A stretch of DNA of 64,000 nucleotides from Flavobacterium cyclinae (GTDB lineage Bacteria; Bacteroidota; Bacteroidia; Flavobacteriales; Flavobacteriaceae). The translations under genes and the position numbers were made by a program. Shown here in pieces: positions 1 to 8,493 of the stretch. Below the pieces are notes generated by a model, which was not told the DNA's origin, did no database searches, and saw only the letters and a list, made by a program, of their open reading frames with translations. The stretch covers positions 868,001-932,000 of the forward strand of contig NZ_CP089095.1 in the NCBI RefSeq assembly GCF_021172145.1, in the 5' to 3' direction. How positions within the stretch are numbered: position 1 is the stretch's first letter; the number at the start of each line of letters is the position of its first letter.

Positions 1-2
1 AA

Positions 3-1385
3 GACTATGACTTAAGTAATGAGATTGACGAATCAATTAGAAATATGTATGAAAGATATACAGATATTTCAAATATTTTCTCTGAAGAACTGAAAAACGA
101 AAAGTTGCCTTTATTCATAGAGTGGCTAAAGGAAAAAGTAGTTTTTGTAGAAATCTTAGCATATAGTGATGAAAATGCTTATACAATCTTTGAAACAATG
201 AATGATAGAGGATTAAATCTTACTCCTACTGAAATGTTAAAAGGTTATTTATTAACGCACTTAAAAGACCCAATAAAAATTGATGAACTAAATATAATTT
301 GGAAAGAAAAGATATCGAATCTTCATAAATACTCAACACAAGAAGATTTGGAGTTCATTAGAGCATGGTTAAGAAGTCAATACGCAGACACCATAAGAAG
401 TGGTGCAAGAGGTGCTGAAAATGAAGATTTTGAAAAAATAGGAACAAGATTTCATACATGGGTTAAAGATAATCATAAAAAAATCGGGCTATCTAACGCT
501 GACCAGTTCTACTATTTTATAAAAGGCGACTTTGAATTTTATTCTACTTTATACGAAAAAATCAAAACTTATGAAAACAATTATACAGAAGGAGTTGAAA
601 GATTGTATTTAACATCTTATTGGGGTATAGCTTCATCATTAAGTTATCCTTTATTAATGTCATCTGTAAACAAACTTGATAATGAGGAAACCATACAAGA
701 AAAACTAAGAGCAGTTTCAACATTCATTGATATTTTGATTGTTACAAGAGCAATAAATTATAAAGGTAGTTCTCAATCATTTTTAAGATACATAATTTAC
801 ACTTTAGTTAAGGATATCAGAAATAAGTCAGTTGAAGAATTAAGAACAATTTTGAGAGAAAGACTTTTAACAAGTAAAGAGAGTATAAATGAAGTTGATA
901 AGTTTTTCTTCAACAATGGAAATAGAAAATTCATTCATTATTTATTTGCTCGTTGTACTTTATATGTAGAAAACAAAATTTACTCCAACCAAAATATTGA
1001 AATGAATGATTTAATGGCGACTAGAAAATATAATAGATTCGTACTTACTCCTATTATTTGGGAATACAACAAGTATAGTAGTCATTTTGAAAATGAAGAA
1101 ACATATTATGCAACTGAAAAAAAATTAGGTAATTTTATTTTAATTCCTAATCCCGTATCTATTGAGTTTATGCCTGATAAAAAAATCAGTAAAGTTAATG
1201 TGCTTAAGAAAGAATTAAAGCTATCTAATTGCTTAACTAATAACTACTATAACAACATAAATGACCAAGATTTTTTAATTCAAAAAGGTTTCAAAGCATT
1301 AGCAAATTTTAAAGAAGGAATTGATGATAGAACTAATGCCATCAATAATTTGATTAAAGAAATTTGGAGTATTGAAAACATTTAA
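3..1385 (+). CDS. DUF262-family protein with DUF1524-like C-terminus, 5' end outside window
   Basis: The reading frame is open back to base 3, so the true start lies before the window and only the C-terminal part (about 460 residues) is visible. The early segment contains FETMNDRGLNLTPTEMLKGY, which fits the conserved helical stretch of DUF262 (GmrS-type, ParB-fold NTPase) proteins. Near the end, LGNFILIPNPVS followed by spaced Lys and Arg residues resembles the DUF1524 domain that carries an HNH nuclease in GmrSD-like type IV restriction enzymes. I cannot find the EHxxP-like catalytic histidine that normally precedes that segment, so the nuclease half may be inactive or divergent. Its position at the edge of a defence cluster fits a restriction role, but this is inference. 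Confidence 0.72.
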   Translation, partial: DYDLSNEIDESIRNMYERYTDISNIFSEELKNEKLPLFIEWLKEKVVFVEILAYSDENAYTIFETMNDRGLNLTPTEMLKGYLLTHLKDPIKIDELNIIWKEKISNLHKYSTQEDLEFIRAWLRSQYADTIRSGARGAENEDFEKIGTRFHTWVKDNHKKIGLSNADQFYYFIKGDFEFYSTLYEKIKTYENNYTEGVERLYLTSYWGIASSLSYPLLMSSVNKLDNEETIQEKLRAVSTFIDILIVTRAINYKGSSQSFLRYIIYTLVKDIRNKSVEELRTILRERLLTSKESINEVDKFFFNNGNRKFIHYLFARCTLYVENKIYSNQNIEMNDLMATRKYNRFVLTPIIWEYNKYSSHFENEETYYATEKKLGNFILIPNPVSIEFMPDKKISKVNVLKKELKLSNCLTNNYYNNINDQDFLIQKGFKALANFKEGIDDRTNAINNLIKEIWSIENI

Positions 1386-1430
1386 AAAAAAACACTGTCA
1401 ACAACAGAGGTTTGTCAAAATGATGGCTAC

Positions 1431-1455
1431 AAAGCTAAATTATACATTTGGCTTT
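1431..1455. repeat. Short intergenic hairpin
   Basis: AAAGCTAAAT (1431-1440) and ATTTGGCTTT (1446-1455) are complementary apart from one base and enclose a 5-nt loop. There is no T-tract, so this is not an obvious terminator. Confidence 0.4.
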
Positions 1456-1557
1456 CAGATTAACATCAATGCCAAAATCAAGATAAGTACTTCTAAATCC
1501 TCAACATCGCAAAGCCTAGGGAACTTGTGTGTCACTTAAAATAAATACAGAGACAAA

Positions 1558-1803
1558 ATGAAAGACTACAGAGAAATTTTAGCAAAACAACTTGAAGAAA
1601 TTTTAAAGAAACAAGAAGAAATTACAATCAACGATAATTTAGCAAATATCTGTAGAGAGCTTGATAGTTTTACAGTAAAAATAAAGGATTGTCTAGAAAA
1701 TAACCAAGACTTGCCAGAGTTTGACAAGAAAAGAATTCAAGAACTCAATGACGAATACAATATAAATATTGACAGATATAAAAAACTAAAATTTATTAAT
1801 TAA
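1558..1803 (+). CDS. Small charged hypothetical protein (81 aa)
   Basis: This 81-residue protein begins MKDYREILAKQLEEILKK and is rich in Lys, Glu and Ile, with a pattern suggesting one or two amphipathic helices and possibly a coiled coil. It has no signal peptide or membrane segment, and I do not recognise a family. It lies 10 bp upstream of the next gene on the same strand, so the two are probably co-transcribed. The 172 bp before it contain a short hairpin (1431-1455). Confidence 0.5.
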   Translation: MKDYREILAKQLEEILKKQEEITINDNLANICRELDSFTVKIKDCLENNQDLPEFDKKRIQELNDEYNINIDRYKKLKFIN

Positions 1804-1813
1804 AATTTGAATA

Positions 1814-2668
1814 ATGAGCCAAAATATATTTGACCCTAATAATTCAAACTTTCTGACAGCAATCGCGACTGTGCTTTTGGTGCTAGTTGGGCTGGTTCAA
1901 ATATTCGTTTTGTATTCACAAAAGAAACAGGCTAGAATTGCTTTAACCGAGCAATATCGACAATTATGGCATAGCTTAAAGAAATATTGGGGTAATGTGA
2001 TTTTTATTGGAAGAGAAAATGGGGAATATTATCAGGTTTTAGATGACGTATCAATAAACAATCTCAAAATTGAAATAGAAAAACACAGACTTGGGACACC
2101 AACAATTTGGGCATTGGACAGCATTCAAAAAGTTTGTGGTGTATTAGGTGAAATTTCCACAAGAATTTTGCAAGGGCATTTAAATATTGCAGACATATAT
2201 CCAATTTTTGGAACTCAATTTCTAAGACAAAGCAGGCCGTTAAGACAATTATTAGAGCCTGAGTATCAAAACTCCTATCAGACTAACGAAACAGCAGAAC
2301 AGCACAAATATATAAGGACTGAAGTACAGGATTGGCTTGTATATCACAATGGACTTAGAAGACGATGTTTAATCTTAATAGATTTGTTGTGGGCAGAAGC
2401 AGTAAGACTTGAAGATTTACCGCCTTATGACACTCAAAGTGCAGCCCTAGCCAAAGATAAAACAGGAAGTCTTAATAGAAAAAGAATTTTTGATGAAACG
2501 ATAAGATTGAAAGGCATAATTAATATTTATCAAGCAATCAGATTATCAAGATTTTTACGAAAAGCTGAATATAGTTCTTGGAAAAATTGGAGAGGAATAA
2601 AAAAAACTAGACTTACTAATCTTGATGAAGAATGGACTAAACGGCTCTTACGTGACAGATTTAAATAA
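1814..2668 (+). CDS. Hypothetical protein with one N-terminal membrane anchor (284 aa)
   Basis: Residues about 13-34 (LTAIATVLLVLVGLVQIFVL) form a single strong transmembrane helix. The remaining roughly 250 residues are soluble, helical and rich in Trp, Arg and Glu, with no catalytic motif I can name. The protein starts shortly after the 81-aa ORF, probably in the same transcript. Single-pass membrane proteins with unknown cytoplasmic domains are common in defence islands, but no function can be assigned here. Confidence 0.6.
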   Translation: MSQNIFDPNNSNFLTAIATVLLVLVGLVQIFVLYSQKKQARIALTEQYRQLWHSLKKYWGNVIFIGRENGEYYQVLDDVSINNLKIEIEKHRLGTPTIWALDSIQKVCGVLGEISTRILQGHLNIADIYPIFGTQFLRQSRPLRQLLEPEYQNSYQTNETAEQHKYIRTEVQDWLVYHNGLRRRCLILIDLLWAEAVRLEDLPPYDTQSAALAKDKTGSLNRKRIFDETIRLKGIINIYQAIRLSRFLRKAEYSSWKNWRGIKKTRLTNLDEEWTKRLLRDRFK

Positions 2669-2779
2669 CATAACATAATAGGATTCTGATTCAATTTCGG
2701 TTTAAACCCTGCATCTACTTTTGTTCTCCAAAATCAAGCTACTCGCTTATTGACAAAATTTTACCAGCATGTTTAACAA

Positions 2780-3826
2780 ATGTTACTAAATAATATGAAA
2801 AAAAACTACACTCAAAGACTTGAAAAATTAAAGAATAGAAGGCTAGATGAACAGTTACAAAAAGCTGTGTTATCAAAATCATTCTCTGATATTAGAATTG
2901 GTGAAAGCGTAAAGTATGCTCTTGAATCCATGAGTCCAATTGATCCAAGCTACACAAGAAACACATACTTGGCTTCTGAAAACATAAGGAATAATTTAAC
3001 TAAAGGTCTTATTAACAAAGGACTAACCGTTGAATATCGTCACCAAGGTTCAGTAGAGACAGATACACATATAAAACTTCATAGCGATATTGATATCCTT
3101 GTGTTTACGGAAAAGTATCATAGTATGGAACTCCCTCTAACACCTTCTAATCCTTATCATGGTGATCCTTTAGCTGATTTAAAGGAACTAAGACAAGAAT
3201 GTTACAACGTTTTAAATTCAACATATAATCAAGTTGATAATTCTAAAGCAAAATCAATCCAAGTTTTTCCAACAAATCCAAAAAGAAAAGTTGATGTAGT
3301 TCCTGCAAATTGGGTAAATACAGAAGATTATCAGACAACTTCTAATGAAAAATATCGAGGAATTCATATTTACGACAAAGAGAACCATTCGAGACAAAAA
3401 GATTATCCCTTTATGCATATTACTAATGTAAAATCAAAAAATAATCTTGTCTCGGGTGGACTTGCTAAATTAGTTAGGCTTTTAAAAACACTAAAAGTTG
3501 ACGCTGAATATGAAATAAAATTATCAAGTTTTGAAATTACAAGTATAGTATACGCAATGGATAATAACTTATTGAACAAACCTAAATATCAAGAATTGTT
3601 ATTATTAAATGAAGGATCTAAACAGCTTGAAAAGGTTATCACAAACAAGTTTTATAGAGAAAGTTTAATGTCACCCAATGGTAAAGAGAATGTATTTGGA
3701 ACTAGCGAAATTAAAATAATTGAACTTAAAAAATTAAAACTTGAACTTGATGAACTTATTGAAGATATTACAGAAGAATTAAGAATACAATTTAAAAGAA
3801 TTGATGAAAATATAATTTACGGATAA
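2780..3826 (+). CDS. CD-NTase-like nucleotidyltransferase of a CBASS module
   Basis: The protein of 348 aa has the polymerase-beta nucleotidyltransferase signature: GS at residues 90-91, the metal-binding pair D103 and D105 in HSDIDILV, and a third Asp at 172 in KVDVVPANW. This fits CD-NTases, which make cyclic di- or trinucleotides when phage infection is sensed. The stop codon overlaps the start of the next gene by one base, and that gene encodes a TIR-STING effector, which makes the CBASS reading strong. Known STING-linked CD-NTases are CdnE types that make cyclic di-GMP; that product is inferred here, not seen. Met6 (2795) is an alternative start. No Cap2/Cap3 genes are present, so this would be a type I (minimal) CBASS. 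Confidence 0.85.
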   Translation: MLLNNMKKNYTQRLEKLKNRRLDEQLQKAVLSKSFSDIRIGESVKYALESMSPIDPSYTRNTYLASENIRNNLTKGLINKGLTVEYRHQGSVETDTHIKLHSDIDILVFTEKYHSMELPLTPSNPYHGDPLADLKELRQECYNVLNSTYNQVDNSKAKSIQVFPTNPKRKVDVVPANWVNTEDYQTTSNEKYRGIHIYDKENHSRQKDYPFMHITNVKSKNNLVSGGLAKLVRLLKTLKVDAEYEIKLSSFEITSIVYAMDNNLLNKPKYQELLLLNEGSKQLEKVITNKFYRESLMSPNGKENVFGTSEIKIIELKKLKLELDELIEDITEELRIQFKRIDENIIYG

Positions 3827-4761
3827 TGAAAACTAGGATATTTATTGGTTCCTCGAAAGAAGGGCTTGAAATAGCAGAATATATTAAATCACAACTAGCA
3901 GTAAAATATGAGTGTTACTTGTGGACAGATGATATTTTTAAATTTAACGAGAGCTTTTTATATACTCTACTAAAAGAAGCTAGTCTATTTGACTTTGGAA
4001 TTCTCGTTGCAACAAAGGATGATTTTTCAACTATTCGAGATAATTCATTTGAAACACCCCGAGACAATGTTATCTTTGAATTTGGTTTGTTTCTTGGACG
4101 TCTTGGTCCATCACGTGCTTTTGTTATCCAAGAAAAAGAGGCAAAACTTCCAACGGATTTGCTTGGTATTACAGTTCCTCAATTTGAAAGAGCTATTCCT
4201 CTTTCAAATTCAGTTACCTTGAACAACGAGATTGAGCGGATTTCAAAAACAATTGATGAAAAAATTATACTTGGTGAATTGGGTTTACTGCCTTCAACAG
4301 TTCTAGCTATTGGATATTTCTACAACTTTGTTTCTATTGTATGCGAATCAATACATTTAAAATCTGATATAGTTGTAGATGATTCAAGTTTCAATAAATT
4401 TGAGTTGAACATAGTAATACCTAAAGACCTTGATGCAGATATTAAGAAACGTGCTACTGTATATTTTAAATCTAAAACTTTAAAAGAAATTCAATTTGAA
4501 ACTTCAAGCAGAAATTTCCCTGTATTTGTAACATATGATAATGAAAGTAAAGACATTTTGAAACTTTATGATATGCCAACAACCTTGGGAGGTATTGACA
4601 AAGCTATTGAGATGTTTATGCGTAAAGGATATATCGGTAAAACTTCTCAACAAAAACTTCTTGAAGAAAGAGAGTTAAGAAATTTTCAAACAACATTACA
4701 AAATCTTGTAGACAATGACGCATTTTGCAGAAACCTGGTAAAAATAATACAAGAAGAATGA
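3826..4761 (+). CDS. TIR-STING effector (Cap12-like) of CBASS
   Basis: Residues 1 to about 145 form a TIR-like nucleotide-binding domain: RIFIGSSKEGLEIAEYI at the N-terminus and DNVIFEFGLFLG, which places the likely NADase glutamate at E85. Residues about 152-311 resemble the bacterial STING domain: LPSTVLAIGYFYNFVSIV matches the STING helix 1 region, followed by an IPKDL strand and YDMPTTLGGIDKAI near the ligand lid. In characterised bacterial TIR-STING proteins, cyclic di-GMP binding drives filament formation and NAD+ depletion, causing abortive infection. The gene overlaps the CD-NTase by 1 bp. The domain order and partner gene make this identification firm, though ligand specificity is inferred. 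Confidence 0.87.
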   Translation: MKTRIFIGSSKEGLEIAEYIKSQLAVKYECYLWTDDIFKFNESFLYTLLKEASLFDFGILVATKDDFSTIRDNSFETPRDNVIFEFGLFLGRLGPSRAFVIQEKEAKLPTDLLGITVPQFERAIPLSNSVTLNNEIERISKTIDEKIILGELGLLPSTVLAIGYFYNFVSIVCESIHLKSDIVVDDSSFNKFELNIVIPKDLDADIKKRATVYFKSKTLKEIQFETSSRNFPVFVTYDNESKDILKLYDMPTTLGGIDKAIEMFMRKGYIGKTSQQKLLEERELRNFQTTLQNLVDNDAFCRNLVKIIQEE

Positions 4762-4822
4762 TGAACGAGAGAAAAGTCAATGCCAAAAAATAATGTAATT
4801 TACGAACTTTATAAATTATTAA

Positions 4823-5590
4823 ATGAGTACTACAATTAGTGTCACAAATGGTAATATTTACCTAGGACAAGACACCGGCAAAGAGGTCATTAATGATATT
4901 AAAAATGCCAAAAAAACATTAAAAATCGTATCACCTTATTTGTCATCTCCATATGTAAATGAATTAGTTTCTCTTCATAATAAAAATGTTGATGTTCAAT
5001 TAATAACTACTGATAAAATTAAAGATAAGAATTTGCATCTTAATTTTTTGAAAAAATTAATTATACAGCATCGAATTGTAAACAAAGAGGCTGAAAAAAC
5101 AAGAAATAAGTGGATAGAATGGTGTAGTTTTTTATTATTTGGAATTGCAGGATATGTGATTGCATTTCTTCTTACGGCCTACTTTTATTGGGGTATTAAG
5201 CTTTTTTATGGAATAATTCCTCTTGTAATAGCTATTATGATTCGTAAACTATATCAAGAAAAAATACTGCAAAAAAGAATTTTCGATTATAAATATGAGT
5301 CATTATTTCCCTTTAAAGTTTTTATTTCTCCTACTTATAAAAATTACTATAAAGGAATATTTTTACATAGTAAAATTTATATTATCGATGATCAAATTGC
5401 GTATTTAGGATCGTTAAATTTTACTGAAAGTGGTATGAAATATAATTATGAAACTATCATTAAAATTACCGATCAAGAATCTGTAGACAAAATCATTAAA
5501 GAGTTTAATGATTTATTTTTCAGTTCAACTTTGCCTAATCATCATATTAATTTATTTGGAAAAGAATTATTTGCCGAGGAGATAAATTAA
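4823..5590 (+). CDS. Membrane protein with phospholipase D-type HKD domain
   Basis: The 255-aa protein has an intact C-terminal HKD motif, HSKIYIIDDQIAYLGSLNFT (H-x-K-x4-D-x6-G-S-x-N, around residues 186-205). An N-terminal half-domain (SPYLSSPYVNELV) looks like the first PLD lobe without its own HxK. Between the two lobes are two hydrophobic helices at about residues 95-135, so the domain is split by a membrane hairpin. PLD-fold enzymes cut phosphodiesters in lipids or nucleic acids. It starts 61 bp after the TIR-STING gene on the same strand and could be a second effector or part of a separate module. The nuclease-versus-lipase choice is open; membrane anchoring favours a lipid substrate. 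Confidence 0.75.
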   Translation: MSTTISVTNGNIYLGQDTGKEVINDIKNAKKTLKIVSPYLSSPYVNELVSLHNKNVDVQLITTDKIKDKNLHLNFLKKLIIQHRIVNKEAEKTRNKWIEWCSFLLFGIAGYVIAFLLTAYFYWGIKLFYGIIPLVIAIMIRKLYQEKILQKRIFDYKYESLFPFKVFISPTYKNYYKGIFLHSKIYIIDDQIAYLGSLNFTESGMKYNYETIIKITDQESVDKIIKEFNDLFFSSTLPNHHINLFGKELFAEEIN

Positions 5591-5650
5591 ATTATTATGA
5601 ATAAAATGTTTTCAGTTTTAATTTTTTAAAGAATGTAACACTACATAATC

Positions 5651-6325
5651 ATGGCAGAATTTAAAATTTCTATAAATCAATTAGCCACATTTTCAAAAGT
5701 ATCTGAAGCTCGAAAAAAGGCTATTATTAAACAACAAAAAAATCCACCACCGATTTTGGTTGGACGTTATGCTATGGCAAAAGCTAGGATATCAAAAGCT
5801 ATAAGTAATGGTGGTGACATTATTCCAATCTTGAAAGGTATTGAAGAATTGAAGAAAAGGAATCCTGAAACACCTTGGAAAAAAAATGATAAGTCAGTTT
5901 CTATTGATGCTATGGAGCGTTATATCAAAATGAGTTTACCCGCCATTTTAAAAGAAAATCGATATGAAATACTTCCAAAACAAAAAATCAGATCATTTTT
6001 TATGTCTGATGTTGAAATATTAGTTTCTCCAGATTTAATTATTAAAGTTTTTATTGACGGTAAATGGTATTTAGGTGGGCTAAAATTACATGTTTCTAAA
6101 TCAGAACTGTTTGATGAAAATCAATCAAAGTATGTAGCAACTTGTATTTATCAATATCTTGATTTAGTTTTTGAAGATGATGAAATAATTGTTTTACCTG
6201 AGTTATGTTTTTCGCTTGATGTATTCGCTAATAGTATAATTTCTGCGCCAAAAAAAATTGAAAGAGCATTGGAAGAGATTGAAAGTATGTGTTTAGAAAT
6301 AAAGAAAATTTGGCCTAACGTTTAA
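5651..6325 (+). CDS. Hypothetical protein, possible divergent nuclease fold (224 aa)
   Basis: I do not recognise this soluble protein. The central region has alternating strands: SDVEILVSPDLIIKVFIDGK, then YLGGLKLHVSKSEL. The spacing recalls a PD-(D/E)xK core, but the expected E/D-x-K is GLK here, so catalytic competence is doubtful. The N-terminal half is helical and Lys-rich. It lies 60 bp after the PLD gene and 9 bp before the first GYF_2 gene, all on the same strand, suggesting one operon. Treat the nuclease resemblance as weak. Confidence 0.5.
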   Translation: MAEFKISINQLATFSKVSEARKKAIIKQQKNPPPILVGRYAMAKARISKAISNGGDIIPILKGIEELKKRNPETPWKKNDKSVSIDAMERYIKMSLPAILKENRYEILPKQKIRSFFMSDVEILVSPDLIIKVFIDGKWYLGGLKLHVSKSELFDENQSKYVATCIYQYLDLVFEDDEIIVLPELCFSLDVFANSIISAPKKIERALEEIESMCLEIKKIWPNV

Positions 6326-6334
6326 AATATAAAA

Positions 6335-7012
6335 ATGAAAAAATACTATTTACACGATGGTACTAACAATATTGGACCATTTGATTTTGAGGAATTAAAT
6401 CAAAAAAGTATTACTAGAAATACACCAATATGGTGTGAAGGTATGGAAGATTGGAAAGAAGCCGGAACTGTAGAGGAATTAAGAAATCTTTTCCCAACTT
6501 TACCACCACCATTAAAAAAAAATAAAGTTGATGCTCCTAATAAAGAACCATCATCAGATATAAAAAATAGTATTTATTGGAGAATTTATAAAATTGTTAG
6601 AATAATAATTATCATTTTTTTAGTGATTTTTGGGATTTCTATCGTCTCGAAGTTTATAGACAATGAATCTTCGTCATCGACTTATCAAGAAAGTGTCATG
6701 ACTATTCAAGAAATTGAAGCAGCAAGCCCATTAAATTATTTACAAGCTGATGGAACTTACAGGGAAAATTTTATAGGTGATAAAATTAAAATTGATGGTT
6801 CTATTGCTAATACAGCCACTGTAACTACCTACAAAGATGTTACCGTCAGAGTAAATTTTTATAGTAAAACTAACACATTGATTGGATCAGAGGATTATAC
6901 ACTATATGAATTTTATCCACCTAATAGCAAACAAAGTTTTAAACTAAAAGTAAAAGCTTACAGAAATGTCAGTAGTTTAGGCTGGGAAGTTATAAGTGCA
7001 AGTGAAAAATAA
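6335..7012 (+). CDS. GYF_2 domain membrane protein with extracytoplasmic beta domain
   Basis: Residues 2-50 form a GYF_2 (DUF4339) domain: it starts KKYYLHDGTNNIGPFDFEEL and has the typical IWCEGMEDWKEA pattern. GYF_2 domains are thought to bind proline-rich or other short peptides. A proline-rich linker (LPPPLKK) leads to a membrane helix near residues 86-107. The part after the membrane (from about residue 125) is beta-rich and resembles FxLYD-like extracellular domains. The next gene carries the same GYF_2-linker-membrane arrangement with a different tail, so the two likely act together. Confidence 0.7.
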   Translation: MKKYYLHDGTNNIGPFDFEELNQKSITRNTPIWCEGMEDWKEAGTVEELRNLFPTLPPPLKKNKVDAPNKEPSSDIKNSIYWRIYKIVRIIIIIFLVIFGISIVSKFIDNESSSSTYQESVMTIQEIEAASPLNYLQADGTYRENFIGDKIKIDGSIANTATVTTYKDVTVRVNFYSKTNTLIGSEDYTLYEFYPPNSKQSFKLKVKAYRNVSSLGWEVISASEK

Positions 7013-7048
7013 TCGAAAATAAAATTTAATAAAAAAATATTAATACTG

Positions 7049-7774
7049 ATGAAAACCTTTTTTTTATTCATTGACGGCGAACAACAAGGGCCATTTAATT
7101 TAGATGAACTAAAAACAAAAAAAATAGATAGAGCTACTAAAGTCTGGTTTGAAGGATTAGAAGATTGGAATAATGCTGAAGAGATAGAAGAATTAAAGTC
7201 AATTTTTGTTTCAATTCCACCTCCAATTAAAACATTATCATCACCACCACCAATAAATAAAGCACATCCTGAAGTTAATAATGAGCAGGAAGAAAAGATA
7301 TTGGGATTAAGAAAAAAAACATTTTTTATATCTATTGGAATATTCGTTTTGCTTCTTTCATTAACATTTAAAATGATACAAAGCTTTCAAAAAGATGCGA
7401 TTGAAAGAGAAAATAAAGAAACTGAAATTTACAACGAGCAGTTGAAAATTCAAAATGAAGAGATTGCCAAGCAAAAACAAATAATTGCCGAAAAAGAACG
7501 CTTGGAACAAGAACGAATTGAGAGAGAACGAGAAAAAGCCAGAAAAAAAAGAATAGATGAAATAGTTTCTGAAATGAACATTGCTCATGAAGAACTTAGG
7601 AAAGCTAACAAAAAACTAGTTGATGTCACAGCATTTAAGTTTTTGAGAAGTTCAAATCAAAGAGCGAATGAAATTGCTTTAGCTCAAGAAAATATTTCAT
7701 TTTGGCAAAATAGCATAGCCGAGCTAGAAAAGGAAATGAAAAGATTAAATCCTAAGTGGGGAGAAATGGAATAG
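7049..7774 (+). CDS. GYF_2 domain membrane protein with long coiled coil
   Basis: The N-terminus (about residues 2-52) is a second GYF_2 domain, with GPFNLDELKTKKIDR and VWFEGLEDWNNAEE. A proline-rich linker (SIPPPIK, SSPPPINK) and one membrane helix (about 92-112, FFISIGIFVLLLSLTF) follow. Residues about 118-190 are a highly charged coiled coil dense in Glu, Lys and Arg, ending in a helical tail. It lies 36 bp downstream of the first GYF_2 gene and probably arose by duplication with exchange of the C-terminal part. Function is unknown; peptide-binding scaffolding at the membrane is plausible. Confidence 0.68.
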   Translation: MKTFFLFIDGEQQGPFNLDELKTKKIDRATKVWFEGLEDWNNAEEIEELKSIFVSIPPPIKTLSSPPPINKAHPEVNNEQEEKILGLRKKTFFISIGIFVLLLSLTFKMIQSFQKDAIERENKETEIYNEQLKIQNEEIAKQKQIIAEKERLEQERIEREREKARKKRIDEIVSEMNIAHEELRKANKKLVDVTAFKFLRSSNQRANEIALAQENISFWQNSIAELEKEMKRLNPKWGEME

Positions 7775-7844
7775 AATTCCATTTAGCATAAAGGAATACA
7801 AAAATGTATTAATACAAAAATATACTAATACAAAAATATATTTT

Positions 7845-7923
7845 TGTATATATGTATATATGTATATATGTATATATGTATATATGTATATATGTATATA
7901 TGTATATATGTATATATGTATAT
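7845..7923. repeat. 8-bp microsatellite (TGTATATA), nearly 10 copies
   Basis: The unit TGTATATA repeats perfectly from 7845 to 7923, almost ten copies, just downstream of the second GYF_2 gene. The preceding bases contain related ATACAAAAATATA-type words. It lies outside any coding region, so copy-number change would not shift a reading frame. Confidence 0.9.
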
Positions 7924-8101
7924 TTTCTAATTATTTCTCAAACCCGTTGTAATTTCTTATAATTATAAAAAAACAGTTTTCTTTACCCTTAAGAAACTTA
8001 TTGAAAATCAAATTTCGATGAATAGGAAAATTCATTTTTTAATCTTTTCTATAATTTAGTTTTATTTATAAATGAGTTTGAAAAAAAATTAGTTGTCATG
8101 A

Positions 8102-8154
8102 AGCAAGCCATGTTTTTGATAGCAAAAACGCTCCCTTTGGTCACATGGCTTGGC
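8102..8154. repeat. Imperfect hairpin element in intergenic gap
   Basis: AGCAAGCCATGT (8102-8113) pairs with ACATGGCTTGGC (8143-8154) with one mismatch. A nested TTTTTgatagcAAAAA hairpin lies inside the left half of the loop. The stretch to about 8180 is clearly GC-richer than its surroundings (GGGTTGCACCCCACACCCCG). No T-tract follows, so it is not a standard terminator. It could be a recombination site of the folded attC type or a remnant of a small mobile repeat, but I cannot match integron core sites. Confidence 0.55.
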
Positions 8155-8493
8155 AGGGTTGCACCCCACACCCCGTTTGAGATTGATAGACTAGCAGAGC
8201 CAAATTTTTATTTTATTTTGATATTAATTGACAGAATAATATTGATTTTAATTGTTAGAAATTTTAATTTTCTGATACTTTTTTAAATAAAATTTAAAAG
8301 AGTAAATTATTGATTTTAAAAAAGTTAAAGTTATAAAATTTAAAAAATATCTAAATTCTCTATATTACCTCTTGAAATATTAAATTATTCTATATCAATT
8401 ACTTATGTTTATTTTTTTTGTCTAAAAAGCTTTTTTATTCATTTCTAATTTCTATTTTTATCCAAAATAAAACAATAAAATTTTGATAAAAAC

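Larger units (their letters stand above)
7775..8493. other. AT-rich 719-bp intergenic gap with microsatellite and hairpin
   Basis: This long gap separates the GYF_2 genes from the next gene pair. It holds an 8-bp tandem repeat (7845-7923) and an imperfect hairpin (8102-8154) with a GC-richer stretch to about 8180. Otherwise it is extremely AT-rich low-complexity sequence in which I see no credible gene. The only ORF of size (8098-8286) runs through the hairpin and then translates AT-rich sequence into Ile/Leu/Phe, so I reject it. Confidence 0.6.

Noticed and set aside
1420..1539. 39-aa ORF upstream of the 81-aa gene
   Set aside because: It crosses a hairpin and is rich in Ser, Thr and Lys with no recognisable pattern; probably chance.
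5651..6325. Active PD-(D/E)xK nuclease
   Set aside because: The expected acidic residue in the E-x-K position is missing, so a catalytic claim is not supported.
8102..8154. Integron attC site
   Set aside because: The core GTTRRRY and RYYYAAC boxes are not found at the ends, and no integron integrase is present.
8098..8286. 62-aa ORF in the AT-rich gap
   Set aside because: It begins inside the hairpin element and then runs into AT-rich sequence that translates only to Ile, Leu and Phe; no start signal or family fit.
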